A stretch of 64,000 nt of DNA from an uncultured Bacteroidales bacterium (GTDB lineage: Bacteria; Bacteroidota; Bacteroidia; Bacteroidales; UBA932): the NCBI GenBank assembly GCA_949289565.1, contig CASEOO010000029.1:1-64000 (forward strand), written 5' to 3'. The translations under genes and the position numbers were made by a program. This document shows positions 47,740 to 56,998 of this stretch, piece after piece. The stretch's first letter is position 1. Every line of letters begins with the position of its first letter. The notes beneath the pieces were generated by a model. The model did not search any database. It worked only from the letters and a program-made list of their open reading frames with translations, and was not told where the DNA came from.

Positions 47740-47765
47740 ATTTCTGACTTGTTTTCAGTCGGAAA

Positions 47766-49034
47766 TTATGCACCGAAGTTATCATACAATATATTCTCAG
47801 GCGGTACGCCGAGGCTGTCGAGCAGGCTTACTACTGACGACGACATCATAGGAGGTCCGCACATCAGGTAGAGGGCATCTTCCGGTGCCTCATGCTGTTT
47901 AAGATATGTCTCATAAAGCACGGTGTGCACAAATCCTGCTGTATAGGCAACACCGGCGGCGTCAGCTGCAGGATCCGGCCTGTCGAGTGCAAGGTGGAAC
48001 TTGAAGTTCGGGAACTCTTTTTCAAGCGCGTGATAGTCTTCCAGATAGAATGCCTCTTTCAGGCTTCTTGCTCCATAGAAGAAGTTCACCTTTCTGGTAG
48101 TCTTTTCGGTCTTGAACAGATGCATGATGTGGCTTCTCATCGGGGCCATACCTGCACCGCCGCCTATGAAGATCAGTTCCTGGTCGGCAGGAAGATTGTC
48201 CGGCAGGAAGAATTCTCCGTATGGACCTGAGATGGTCACCTTATCTCCAGGCTTCAGTGAGAAGATGTAAGATGAACATACTCCTGGATTTACCGGAAGG
48301 AATTTCTTGGTTGCGCGGTCCACAGGAGGTGTGGCTATCCTGACATTCAGCTTGATGATGTCGCCTTCAGCAGGGTAGCAGGCCATCGAGTATGCGCGCA
48401 GGGTAGGGGTGGTGTTCACCATTTTCAGGTCGAATACTCCCATCTTTTCCCAGTCTTCGCGATACTGCTCATCCACATCGATGTTCTTGTAGTCGACGGT
48501 CACAGCAGGCACGTCTACCTGGATATATCCGCCAGAACGGAAATGCAGATGCTCTCCCTCAGGAAGCTTTACTACAAATTCCTTGATGAATGTAGCGACA
48601 TTGTGGTTCGATATGACTTCGCATTCCCATTTCCTGACGCTCAGGGCAGATTCCGGAACGACGATCTTCAGATTTTCCTTCACCTTTACCTGGCATCCCA
48701 GTCTCCAGTGATCAAGAATCTGTTTTCTGCTGAAAAATCCTACTTCAGTAGGGAGGATGGTGCCGCCGCCTTCAACTACACGGCATTTGCACTGTCCGCA
48801 GCTTCCTTTTCCGCCACAGGCAGACGGAAGGAAGATCTTCTGTTCAGCGAGAGTGGCGAGAAGTGAACCTCCAGGGGTCACTTCCACCTCTTTCTGTCCG
48901 TCATTGATACTGATAGTAACCTTTCCGGATGGCGTCAGCTTGATTTTTACATACAGAAGCAGCGCCACCAGGATAAGAGTGACAACAACTATTGCTATCA
49001 CCGCGATTATTATGGTAGGAACTAAATTTTCCAT
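47766..49034 (-). CDS. nqrF: Na+-translocating NADH:quinone reductase subunit F
   Basis: Protein of 422 aa, the NADH entry point. One N-terminal membrane helix (IIIAVIAIVVVTLILVALLL), a 2Fe-2S ferredoxin domain with LPSACGGKGSCGQCKCRV (about residues 69-86), then FAD (LRAYSMACYPAEGD) and NADH (FIGGGAGMAPMRSH) domains. Last gene of nqrABCDEF, ending at the bidirectional terminator. Confidence 0.97.
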   Translation of the reverse strand: MENLVPTIIIAVIAIVVVTLILVALLLYVKIKLTPSGKVTISINDGQKEVEVTPGGSLLATLAEQKIFLPSACGGKGSCGQCKCRVVEGGGTILPTEVGFFSRKQILDHWRLGCQVKVKENLKIVVPESALSVRKWECEVISNHNVATFIKEFVVKLPEGEHLHFRSGGYIQVDVPAVTVDYKNIDVDEQYREDWEKMGVFDLKMVNTTPTLRAYSMACYPAEGDIIKLNVRIATPPVDRATKKFLPVNPGVCSSYIFSLKPGDKVTISGPYGEFFLPDNLPADQELIFIGGGAGMAPMRSHIMHLFKTEKTTRKVNFFYGARSLKEAFYLEDYHALEKEFPNFKFHLALDRPDPAADAAGVAYTAGFVHTVLYETYLKQHEAPEDALYLMCGPPMMSSSVVSLLDSLGVPPENILYDNFGA

Positions 49035-49052
49035 TTCTTATAATCTCCTGAA

Positions 49053-49670
49053 TTAAAGCTGGATACCCATGAAGGTCATGAAAGATATGGCCATCAGTCC
49101 AACAGTGATGAATGTGATTCCAAGACCTTTGAGAGCTGCAGGGACGTTTGAGTATTCCATCTTTTCCCTGATGGCCGCCAATGTCACTATCGCCAGGAAC
49201 CAGCCGATGCCTGAGCCGAGAGCGTATACTGTAGCTTCTCCTACATTTACGAAGTCTCTTTCCTGCATGAAGAGCGAGCCTCCAAGGATAGCGCAGTTTA
49301 CAGCTATAAGCGGCAGGAAGATGCCCAGCTGCGAATACAGCGTAGGAGCGAACTTCTCCACGACCATTTCCACGATTTGTGTGAATGCAGCCACCACCGC
49401 GATAAAGACGATGAAGCTCAGGAAGCTCAGGTCAATGTTTGCGAATGAGTCTCCAAGCCATCTTGAAAGCGCCCCAGGTTTCAGAACGAATTCATTCAGC
49501 AGATAGTTTATCGGCAGTGTGACCAGAAGCACAAATACAACAGCAATACCCAAACCGGTCGCCGTTTTTACACTCTTTGATACCGCCAGGTATGAACACA
49601 TACCGAGGAAGTAGGCGAATATCATGTTGTCAACGAAAATTGACTTTACAAACAAGCTTAAATATTCCAT
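49053..49670 (-). CDS. nqrE: Na+-translocating NADH:quinone reductase subunit E
   Basis: Protein of 205 aa with six membrane helices, paralogous to Nqr[31 protein letters not shown] at its start and [16 protein letters not shown], with the cysteine that helps bind the membrane Fe-S centre, are typical. It lies 18 bp after nqrD and 18 bp before nqrF. Confidence 0.96.
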   Translation of the reverse strand: MEYLSLFVKSIFVDNMIFAYFLGMCSYLAVSKSVKTATGLGIAVVFVLLVTLPINYLLNEFVLKPGALSRWLGDSFANIDLSFLSFIVFIAVVAAFTQIVEMVVEKFAPTLYSQLGIFLPLIAVNCAILGGSLFMQERDFVNVGEATVYALGSGIGWFLAIVTLAAIREKMEYSNVPAALKGLGITFITVGLMAISFMTFMGIQL

Positions 49671-49688
49671 TTCGATTCGAGTTTGATG

Positions 49689-50312
49689 TTATTTTTCCTG
49701 CAGGTCTTTCTGAATGCTCCTTTGAATCCATACGATGATGCCCAGGAGTATCAACGCCATAGGAGGCAGGATGATGAGACCGTTGTCCATGTAGCCTGCA
49801 TCGTAGAATGACTGAGGGATGATTCTCATGCCGAACAGCGTCCCTGAGCCGAGTATCTCGCGGAAGAACGCTACGACCACCAGGATGAGTCCGTATCCGG
49901 CGCCGTTGGCGAGCCCGTCAAGCAGTGACGGGATAGGCTTGTTGCCGAGGGCAAAAGCCTCGATACGGCCCATGACTATACAGTTCGTGATGATCAGGCC
50001 GACATATACCGACAGCGTCTTGCTCACACTGTAAGCGTATGCCTTCAGAATCTGGTCGACGAGAATCACCATCAGTGAAACCACTACCAGCTGGACAATG
50101 ATCCTGATACGGTTCGGAATTGTGTTTCTCAGGATCGAAGCCACGAAACTCGAAAGGCCTGTGACTATGATTACGGACAGGGCCATCACGCAGGCTCCTT
50201 CCATCTGGACAGTCACTGCCAGTGAAGAACAGATACCCAGGACAAGCACCGTGACAGGATTGCCCTTGAATATCGGCTTCAACAATACTTCTTTATAATT
50301 GATATCACTCAT
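49689..50312 (-). CDS. nqrD: Na+-translocating NADH:quinone reductase subunit D
   Basis: Protein of 207 aa with six membrane helices. NPVTVLVLGICSSLAVT and VYVGLIITNCIVMGRIEAFAL hold the two conserved cysteines of the NqrD/E pair. It is 3 bp after nqrC. Confidence 0.96.
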   Translation of the reverse strand: MSDINYKEVLLKPIFKGNPVTVLVLGICSSLAVTVQMEGACVMALSVIIVTGLSSFVASILRNTIPNRIRIIVQLVVVSLMVILVDQILKAYAYSVSKTLSVYVGLIITNCIVMGRIEAFALGNKPIPSLLDGLANGAGYGLILVVVAFFREILGSGTLFGMRIIPQSFYDAGYMDNGLIILPPMALILLGIIVWIQRSIQKDLQEK

Positions 50313-50315
50313 TTC

Positions 50316-51200
50316 CTATTCCTCCACGTTTACTTTGACTTCTGCTGGTGCAGTTGTTTTGACAGAGTCTGCCGGTGTGCAAGTCATGGTGCTGTCAGAA
50401 ACCGCCGTGGCTTCAGCCTGGTGTGCGGCCGCCGCTCCTGCCAGATATGGCTTGTAGTATTTTGCCCACAGATTGATGCTCTTTCCCAGAGCCTGGGAAG
50501 TGATGGTGGCTCCGCTTATGGCATCTACACTGTGCTCCGGCTCTGTGATGGCACTGGCTTTTGCTACTGTGAACACTTCGCCGCCGTCCATATTGAAAGA
50601 CTTTCCGTGGAATTCTTTGCAGAAAGGCGCATCAGCGATCTTTGCTCCTAAGCCCGGAGTTTCGCCCTTATGGTCGAAAACTGCGCCGTCGATCGTCTTG
50701 CCGTCAGCATTGATGGCAAGGTAGCCCCAGATTGGGCCCCAGAGGCCTGCACCGTAGCACGGGATGACAGTCACATCTTTGCCGTTTATATTGAAGACAT
50801 ATACCGGCATGGCCAGTGTGGATGCCAGGTCATTCTGTCCGTCTTCTATTTTCTTGATGATGTCATTCTGCTTTTTCAGATCGGAAGTCGTAGTCACCTG
50901 GATGTCCTTGACATTCTCTTTTCCGGTGTTCATCTGTCCGACTTTCTCTCCGAGGCCGTTTACGTAGAATGCATCCTCAATTTTCTCTGCATAGAGAGCG
51001 AGCACATCGGCATCTCCCTCTATTGTCAGAGACTCGTCTGCCTGTGAAGCCGCTCCGAGAAGCTTGCTTATGGTCTCGAGCTTTACATTCTCGTTCTGTT
51101 TGCCCTGCAGACTCATAGCCACAAAAGCCAGAATCGCGGCGACCAGAACCACGAGGATGGTCGAGTATATTACTGTATATGTATTACCGTTAGTATTCAT
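50316..51200 (-). CDS. nqrC: Na+-translocating NADH:quinone reductase subunit C
   Basis: Protein of 294 aa with one N-terminal helix (YSTILVVLVAAILAFVAM). The covalent FMN site is the threonine in DAISGATITSQALG (about residues 231-244), with the upstream FDHKGETPGLGAKI. A C-terminal Ala/Thr-rich tail of about 40 residues is longer than in most homologues. Confidence 0.95.
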   Translation of the reverse strand: MNTNGNTYTVIYSTILVVLVAAILAFVAMSLQGKQNENVKLETISKLLGAASQADESLTIEGDADVLALYAEKIEDAFYVNGLGEKVGQMNTGKENVKDIQVTTTSDLKKQNDIIKKIEDGQNDLASTLAMPVYVFNINGKDVTVIPCYGAGLWGPIWGYLAINADGKTIDGAVFDHKGETPGLGAKIADAPFCKEFHGKSFNMDGGEVFTVAKASAITEPEHSVDAISGATITSQALGKSINLWAKYYKPYLAGAAAAHQAEATAVSDSTMTCTPADSVKTTAPAEVKVNVEE

Positions 51201-51211
51201 ACTTTGATAAT

Positions 51212-52408
51212 TTATGCGATTTTCACTTTTTTGGCTTTCCTTTTCAACGATGCCTCCACTACATAGTGGTCAATCAAAGGTGCAAAGGTGTTCATGAGCA
51301 GGATAGCGAGCATCATGCCTTCCATATAGCCAGGATTGAACAGCCTTACAGTGACTGTCAATGCTCCTACCAGGAACCCGTATATCCATTTCCCGGTCTC
51401 TGTCTGCGCTGATGTCACAGGGTCTGTAGCCATGAAGACTGTGCCGAATGCGAATCCCCCGAGAACCAGATGATACCATGCAGGAAGCTGCAGATATGGT
51501 GTAGTCCCGAGCGCGTTCGCGAGGAAGCCTATTGCAAGCGCTCCTATAACTGAAGACAGCATGATCTTCCAGCTTGCTACGCCTGTCCATATGAGCAGAA
51601 TGGCGCCTAAAAGAATGGCTATGACTGAAGTCTCTCCTACTGCACCTCCGATGTTTCCTATGAAAAGATCCATGAACGAGATGCCTGCGCTTTCAAGTCC
51701 CTGAATGCCTTGGCCTGCATGTACCAGAGGTGTAGCTCCTGAAAATCCGTCTACTACGCCATTGCCGCAGGCATAAGCAGTGCCGTCGGCGAGGTATCTG
51801 GTGAGACCTCCTGTCCAGATAGTGTCTCCTGACATTTTGCTCGGATAAGAGAAGAACAGGAATGCGCGGCAGAGAAGGGCCGGATTCCAGATGTTCATTC
51901 CTGTGCCGCCGAAAATCTCCTTGCCGATGATCACCGCGAAAGCTACTGCGATGGCAAGCATCCAGAGAGGAACGTCCACGGGAACGATGAGGGGTATCAG
52001 CATTCCTGTCACGAGGTAGCCTTCATTCACCTGATGCCCTCTGAGCTGGGCTGATATGAACTCGATGCCGAGACCTACTATGTATGACACCAGATAGAGT
52101 GGCAGTATACGGAGGAATCCGTACCATACCATCTGCCAGAAGCCCCATCCGAGGCCGAATGCTTCGTTGTGCTGGTATCCTGTATTCCATATGCCGAAGA
52201 GGAGGCTCGGAACAAGTGCGAGCACTACTATGATCATGACCCTTTTCAGGTCGACAGCATCCTTGACATGCGTCCCTTTGGCCGTGACCGTGCCAGGGAC
52301 ATACAGGAATGATTCAAAAGCTTCAAATGTAGAGTGCAGGAAGCTCAGTTTGCCGCCTTCGCTGAAGGTCGGCTTGATTTTATGCATAAATTTAACTAAT
52401 CCGTTCAT
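51212..52408 (-). CDS. nqrB: Na+-translocating NADH:quinone reductase subunit B
   Basis: Protein of 398 aa with about ten membrane helices; it carries the ion path. The covalent FMN threonine lies in VDGFSGATPLVH (about residues 224-235), and IGKEIFGGTGMNIWNPALLCRAF and MATDPVTSAQTETGKW are conserved. It lies 10 bp after nqrA. Confidence 0.97.
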   Translation of the reverse strand: MNGLVKFMHKIKPTFSEGGKLSFLHSTFEAFESFLYVPGTVTAKGTHVKDAVDLKRVMIIVVLALVPSLLFGIWNTGYQHNEAFGLGWGFWQMVWYGFLRILPLYLVSYIVGLGIEFISAQLRGHQVNEGYLVTGMLIPLIVPVDVPLWMLAIAVAFAVIIGKEIFGGTGMNIWNPALLCRAFLFFSYPSKMSGDTIWTGGLTRYLADGTAYACGNGVVDGFSGATPLVHAGQGIQGLESAGISFMDLFIGNIGGAVGETSVIAILLGAILLIWTGVASWKIMLSSVIGALAIGFLANALGTTPYLQLPAWYHLVLGGFAFGTVFMATDPVTSAQTETGKWIYGFLVGALTVTVRLFNPGYMEGMMLAILLMNTFAPLIDHYVVEASLKRKAKKVKIA

Positions 52409-52418
52409 ACTCTATATT

Positions 52419-53777
52419 TTAAGCCATTTCTTTCAACATAAGGTTAATTCCGTCGCTCAAGATGGCCTGGATGCCGATTTTCGACGGGCATACAAATTCG
52501 CAGAGCGCCAGGTCTTCCTCGATGACTTCATATATGCCGAACTTTTCCATCTTGTCGATGTCTCCAGCCAGGCATGCCTTGAGAAGGTAGACTGGATAAA
52601 TGTCCATCGGGAGCACCTTGGAATATACGCTTGAAAGCACAAAAGCACGCGGTTCGCCGTGTGTATTGGTGTCCATGTCGTATTTCTTGTTTGGCGTGAG
52701 CCATGAGAAATATGCTTTTGATGCGCTGAATTGTTTGGTTCTGAACGGCTTTGCCCATCCGAGAATCTCGCATTCGGTGCCCTCTTTGATGAGAGTGACC
52801 TGGCTGTCGAAAAATCCGAGGAATCCGTCTTTTCCTACATTCGAGCCTGTGAGCACATCTCCGCTTATGAAACGGATGTCATCATTTGAATTGTCATAGA
52901 AGTCGGCGATGTCTTTCATGGACATGCCTGCAATGCCTTTGACATATGAAGGGTCTGCCGCCTTCGGCCCGGTGACTGCCACCATCCTGCTGACATCATA
53001 TTTTCCTGTGTTGAAAAGTTTTCCGATAGCGGCCGCCATCATCAGTGAAACAGTCCAGACTACGTCTCCTTTGACAATAGGGGAGATGTGGCTTATCTGA
53101 ACGCCTACGTTTCCGGCCGGATGCTTGCCGCCGAAGATATGCGGAACGATGTTCTCCAGCTTGTGGAACGGTGTGCCTGAATAGTTTTCCCTGTTGAATG
53201 ATACATGCACCCTGCCTTTTGTCAGTTTCGCCAGGGCGTTGATGCCTGTCTGGATGTCGTTGAAATCTTCTCTGAGAGCAAATTCAGGATTTGCGGCCAG
53301 GGGAGCGGTGGAGAAGGCAGATATGAAGATATCTTTCGGCTTGTCAGACGGCTTTGCGAGAATGCCGTAAGGCCTCTGCACAAGAGCCGGCCACAGCCCG
53401 CTTTTCAGCAGACGCTCCTTGATCTGATCACCATTCAGAGAAGCGACTTTTTCAGCACCAAAATCCTCATACTTCTGATCCTTGTCCGCCTTGATGCGGA
53501 TTTCCAGCAGCTTTCTTTTTTCACCACGCACTATCTCTGTGACAGTGCCGCTGACCGGAGAGGTGAAAAGAATCTCTGGACATAGCTTGTCGGCAAATAC
53601 AGGCGATCCTGCGAGGACTGTATCCCCCTCCCTGACCAGGAGCCTTGGTATCAGACCCCTGAAGTCTGTAGGCTTGACGGCCACGACGTCAGGAATGACC
53701 ACCTTCTTTGCTTTCTGGGCAGCAGCTCCCGCTATCGGGATGTCGAGCCCTTTTTTCAATTCGATGATGTTAGACAT
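52419..53777 (-). CDS. nqrA: Na+-translocating NADH:quinone reductase subunit A
   Basis: Protein of 452 aa, normal for NqrA. It begins MSNIIELKKGLDIPIAGAA and holds VVAVKPTDFRGLIPRLLVREGD, HISPIVKGDVVWTVSLMMAAAIGKLF and a C-terminal ALCEFVCPSKIGIQAIL segment. The frame stays open upstream to 54191, but that extension is antisense to uvrD and is not used. First gene of the operon; a weak -7 box TATCTTCG lies at 53822-53815. Confidence 0.97.
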   Translation of the reverse strand: MSNIIELKKGLDIPIAGAAAQKAKKVVIPDVVAVKPTDFRGLIPRLLVREGDTVLAGSPVFADKLCPEILFTSPVSGTVTEIVRGEKRKLLEIRIKADKDQKYEDFGAEKVASLNGDQIKERLLKSGLWPALVQRPYGILAKPSDKPKDIFISAFSTAPLAANPEFALREDFNDIQTGINALAKLTKGRVHVSFNRENYSGTPFHKLENIVPHIFGGKHPAGNVGVQISHISPIVKGDVVWTVSLMMAAAIGKLFNTGKYDVSRMVAVTGPKAADPSYVKGIAGMSMKDIADFYDNSNDDIRFISGDVLTGSNVGKDGFLGFFDSQVTLIKEGTECEILGWAKPFRTKQFSASKAYFSWLTPNKKYDMDTNTHGEPRAFVLSSVYSKVLPMDIYPVYLLKACLAGDIDKMEKFGIYEVIEEDLALCEFVCPSKIGIQAILSDGINLMLKEMA

Positions 53778-53835
53778 TATATAAACCGTTTTTGCGTTTT
53801 TCAGAAAACCGACGCGAAGATACTTAAATTTTTCG

Positions 53836-53843
53836 TAATTTCG
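53836..53843 (+). promoter_or_regulatory. uvrD -7 promoter box (near-leaderless start)
   Basis: TAATTTCG differs by one base from TAnnTTTG. It ends only 7 nt before the uvrD ATG at 53851, so the predicted transcript would start almost at the start codon. Confidence 0.35.
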
Positions 53844-53850
53844 CGCCATT

Positions 53851-56307
53851 ATGGAAAACAAAATCAGTACTATTTTCGAAGGGTTAAATGACGAGCAGGA
53901 GAAGGCTGTACGATGCATCAACGGGCCTGTGCTCATAGTGGCTGGAGCCGGTTCCGGAAAAACGAGGGTCTTGACGAGCAGGATAGCGCATATACTTGAG
54001 ACTGGCTGTCCTCCCGAAAAGATTCTGGCGTTGACATTCACGAAGAAAGCCGCCTCCGAGATGAAGGAACGAATAGCTCTGATGGTGGGGGAGAAGCCTG
54101 CCCGCAGACTGTATATGGGGACATTCCATTCTGTCTTTATCAGATTCCTTAGGGAATTTGCCGAGAGCCTGGGATACAAGAAGGATTTCACTATCTATGA
54201 CACCGGTGATTCCACGAGCGCTATCAAGACATGTCTGAAAGAATTGCAGCTTGATGACAAAGTATATAAGCCGAAGGATGTGCTCAGCCGTATATCTATG
54301 GCCAAGAACAATCTCGTCACTGCAGAAGCCTATTCCAGGAATACAGTTGCTATCCAGAATGACGCGGCCGCCAAAAAACCTAAGATATACGAAATCTACA
54401 GGCTGTATGCGCAGAAGTGCAAACAGTCAAATGTCATGGACTTTGATGACATCCTGCTGAATATGAACATACTGCTGAGGGATAATCCCCAGGCTCTGGA
54501 CGCCATTGCAGGGAGATTTCTTTATATCATGGTGGACGAGTATCAGGATACGAACTTTTCGCAATATCTGATTTTGAAGAAGCTCAGCGCCGGGCATAAA
54601 AACATCTGTGTGGTCGGAGATGATTCCCAGTCAATATATGCATTCAGAGGGGCTAAGATAGAGAACATTCTGAATTTCAAGAAAGACTATCCTGACTGCC
54701 AGGTATTCCGTCTGGAGAGGAACTACCGCTCGACCAGAACCATTGTGGAAGCCGCTAATTCATTGATAGCAAAGAATTCAGCGAGGATACCTAAAAAGTG
54801 CTGGTCAGGAGAGGGCGAAGGTGACAAAATAAAGCTGATCAGCGCATATACGGAACAGGAGGAGGCTATATTGACGGCCGGAGAAATACTGGCCAAAATT
54901 CATTCTGAGTCAGCCTCATATAAGGATTTTGCCATACTTTACAGAACAAACTCCCAGTCTCGGGCCCTGGAAGAAGCTCTCAGAAGGCGGAATCTCCCGT
55001 ACCGTATATATTCAGGCAACTCTTTCTTTGACAGGGCCGAGGTGAAGGATTTGATGGCGTACTTCAAACTTGCATCCAACATTGATGATGACGAGTCTTT
55101 CAAGAGGGTGGTGAACAAGCCTGCACGCGGAATAGGGAACACTACTTTGGCGGCATTGGCCGCAGCCTCCCTGGATAAAGGGACCACGCTTTTCCGCACA
55201 GTTCTTTCTGATGACCTTGACAGCTATGGTCTTAAAGGCGCGGCAGTCGATAAGCTCCGTGCATTCTGCACCATGATTTCAGGTTTCTCTTCACGCATGG
55301 CAAAAGAGGATGCAGGGGATCTGGCTGTAGTTATAGCTGTGGAATCGGGTATTCTGGGCATGTATAAAAGCGATACAAGCATCGAAGGCCAGTCAAAGAC
55401 AGCGAATGTGGAGGAACTTCTCAATAGTGTGAAAACCTTTGTTGAGGAGAAGAAAAATGAATATTTCGAAGAAATGCTGGCCGATGCGGCTGAAGGGACA
55501 GAAATTTCGGCACAGGATCTGCCGGTGGTGACGCTTGGAGATTTTCTTGAGAATGTCTCCCTGCTCAGCGCCGTGGATGTAGAAGATGAGGAAGACTCAG
55601 ACAACAAAATTACTCTGATGACAGTCCATTCATCAAAAGGCCTTGAGTTTCCTTATGTTTTCGTGGTCGGCATGGAAGAGAATCTCTTCCCGTCAGGAGG
55701 CTTTTTGGCTTCAGAAAGTGATATAGAAGAAGAACGCAGGCTGTTCTATGTGGCTATGACAAGGGCGAAGAAGGCTGTTTGGCTGGCTTTTGCTTCCACC
55801 AGAATGCGGAATGGCAAGCATGAGTCGAATTATCCCAGCCGGTTTATACGCGAAATCGATCCGAAATATATTTTGAATCCGCTGCAAAGTGCTTCAGAAT
55901 CGCAAGAGTACCAGTCCTCCGAAGCCGAAATGTTTGCCGGAGGCAGGTCATACGCTCATAATTTCATGTCTGGCTCACGCCAATATCAGAGAAATTCATC
56001 AGGTTCGCGTCCTTCTGTTCAGAAGGCCGCTCCAATGCCTTCGGAGCGTGTGTCTTCAGGCGTGACACCATTCCGCAAACCTGCCCAGGTGGTCAGGCCC
56101 CGGGCCAATGACTATGATTTCCAGGCTTCCCCTGTCAATCAGCTTGCCGCTGGCCAGCGGATTGAACATAACCGTTTCGGTTTCGGTTTTATAAAGGAGA
56201 TCTCAGGAGATGCATCTGGGCGGAAAGCCAGAATAGCCTTTGATGATTATGGCGAAAAAATTCTGATGCTTAACTATGCGAAAATCCGTATCGTAGAAAA
56301 TGATTGA
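53851..56307 (+). CDS. uvrD: UvrD/PcrA-type 3'-5' DNA helicase
   Basis: Protein of 818 aa, superfamily 1. Helicase motifs appear in order: Q/I region LNDEQEKAVRCINGPVLIVA with AGAGSGKTR (about residues 32-40), LTFTKKAASEMKERI, II VDEYQDTNFSQ, III GDDSQSIYAFRGA, IV FRLERNYRSTRTI, V MTVHSSKGLEF and VI FYVAMTRAKK. A low-complexity Ser/Arg/Pro linker (about 665-745) leads to the Tudor-like C-terminus NRFGFGFIKEISGD. Works in repair and removal of stalled polymerase. Divergent from nqrA, ended by the hairpin at 56344-56370. Confidence 0.95.
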   Translation: MENKISTIFEGLNDEQEKAVRCINGPVLIVAGAGSGKTRVLTSRIAHILETGCPPEKILALTFTKKAASEMKERIALMVGEKPARRLYMGTFHSVFIRFLREFAESLGYKKDFTIYDTGDSTSAIKTCLKELQLDDKVYKPKDVLSRISMAKNNLVTAEAYSRNTVAIQNDAAAKKPKIYEIYRLYAQKCKQSNVMDFDDILLNMNILLRDNPQALDAIAGRFLYIMVDEYQDTNFSQYLILKKLSAGHKNICVVGDDSQSIYAFRGAKIENILNFKKDYPDCQVFRLERNYRSTRTIVEAANSLIAKNSARIPKKCWSGEGEGDKIKLISAYTEQEEAILTAGEILAKIHSESASYKDFAILYRTNSQSRALEEALRRRNLPYRIYSGNSFFDRAEVKDLMAYFKLASNIDDDESFKRVVNKPARGIGNTTLAALAAASLDKGTTLFRTVLSDDLDSYGLKGAAVDKLRAFCTMISGFSSRMAKEDAGDLAVVIAVESGILGMYKSDTSIEGQSKTANVEELLNSVKTFVEEKKNEYFEEMLADAAEGTEISAQDLPVVTLGDFLENVSLLSAVDVEDEEDSDNKITLMTVHSSKGLEFPYVFVVGMEENLFPSGGFLASESDIEEERRLFYVAMTRAKKAVWLAFASTRMRNGKHESNYPSRFIREIDPKYILNPLQSASESQEYQSSEAEMFAGGRSYAHNFMSGSRQYQRNSSGSRPSVQKAAPMPSERVSSGVTPFRKPAQVVRPRANDYDFQASPVNQLAAGQRIEHNRFGFGFIKEISGDASGRKARIAFDDYGEKILMLNYAKIRIVEND

Positions 56308-56343
56308 GGATGCCTATCCCGTTCAGTCTCCGGTTTATGCAAA

Positions 56344-56370
56344 AAAAAGTCCTGAATTTCAGGACTTTTT
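56344..56370. terminator. Bidirectional terminator
   Basis: AAAAAGTCCTGA (56344-56355) pairs with TCAGGACTTTTT (56359-56370), loop ATT, with an A-run before and a T-run within. It ends uvrD from the left and the rplS/tRNA-Arg transcript from the right. Confidence 0.9.
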
Positions 56371-56371
56371 G

Positions 56372-56445
56372 TGACCCCAACAGGATTCAAACCTGTAACC
56401 TTTTGATCCGTAGTCAAATGCTCTATTCAGTTAAGCTATGGGGCC
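56372..56445 (-). tRNA. tRNA-Arg (anticodon ACG)
   Basis: A 74-nt cloverleaf on the minus strand: acceptor GGCCCCA/TGGGGTC, D arm TAGCTTAACTGAATAGAG, anticodon stem-loop TTTGACTACGGATCAAA with ACG, T arm ACAGGTTTGAATCCTGT. CCA is not encoded. It begins 30 nt after the rplS stop with no terminator between, so it is probably cut out of the rplS transcript. Confidence 0.95.
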
Positions 56446-56475
56446 GAGATTCAGGCTGCTGCCTGATATCTTGCA

Positions 56476-56856
56476 TTAAGCGTTTTCCTCTTTGAGGATG
56501 GCGAGTTTCTTTTCCTTGATCCTAGCTTTCTTTCCTGAGAGTTCTCTGAGGTAGAAAATTCTGGCTCTGCGGACTTTTCCGACTTTGTTCAACTCGATAG
56601 CCTCGATGAACGGTGAAGCGAACGGGAAAATTCTTTCTACGCCGATTCCGCTTGAAATCTTTCTAACTGTAAATGTTTTAGTAGCAGGAGAGGCTCCTCT
56701 GATCTGGAGTACTACTCCTTTGAACTTCTGAAGTCTTTCCTTGTCGCCTTCCTTAATTCTATAAGTAACGGTGATAGTGTCACCAGCTTTGAATTTAGGA
56801 TATGAAGCTACTTTTTCGTTGGCAAATGCCTGCTCTACAACTTTAATCAAATCCAT
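56476..56856 (-). CDS. rplS: 50S ribosomal protein L19
   Basis: Protein of 126 aa. FKAGDTITVTYRIKEGDKER, FKGVVLQIRGASPATKTFTVRK and GVERIFPFASPFIEAIE are diagnostic of L19, which sits at the interface of the ribosomal subunits. Read from the promoter at 56929-56959 and followed by tRNA-Arg. Confidence 0.97.
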   Translation of the reverse strand: MDLIKVVEQAFANEKVASYPKFKAGDTITVTYRIKEGDKERLQKFKGVVLQIRGASPATKTFTVRKISSGIGVERIFPFASPFIEAIELNKVGKVRRARIFYLRELSGKKARIKEKKLAILKEENA

Positions 56857-56873
56857 CGCTTATAAATTTTGTG

Positions 56874-56959
56874 GCAACGTTGCATATTTATTAACTTGAT
56901 GCAAGAGGTTGCTTTGATTTTGGGACTGCAAAAGTACAAATAAATTTTTACTTAGCAAA
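56874..56959 (-). promoter_or_regulatory. rplS promoter and leader palindrome
   Basis: On the minus strand TTTG (56959-56956), exactly 19 nt, then TACTTTTG (56936-56929). The leader of about 65 nt contains the perfect palindrome GCAACGTTGC (56883-56874) some 17 nt before the ATG. This could be a ribosomal-protein autoregulatory site, but no known leader family is recognised. Confidence 0.65.
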
Positions 56960-56998
56960 TTTTTTTGAAAATATTGTCACAATATTATTCATGCAGGC

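Noticed and set aside
53778..54191. N-terminal extension of nqrA
   Set aside because: It would add 138 residues absent from NqrA proteins and lies antisense to the uvrD start.
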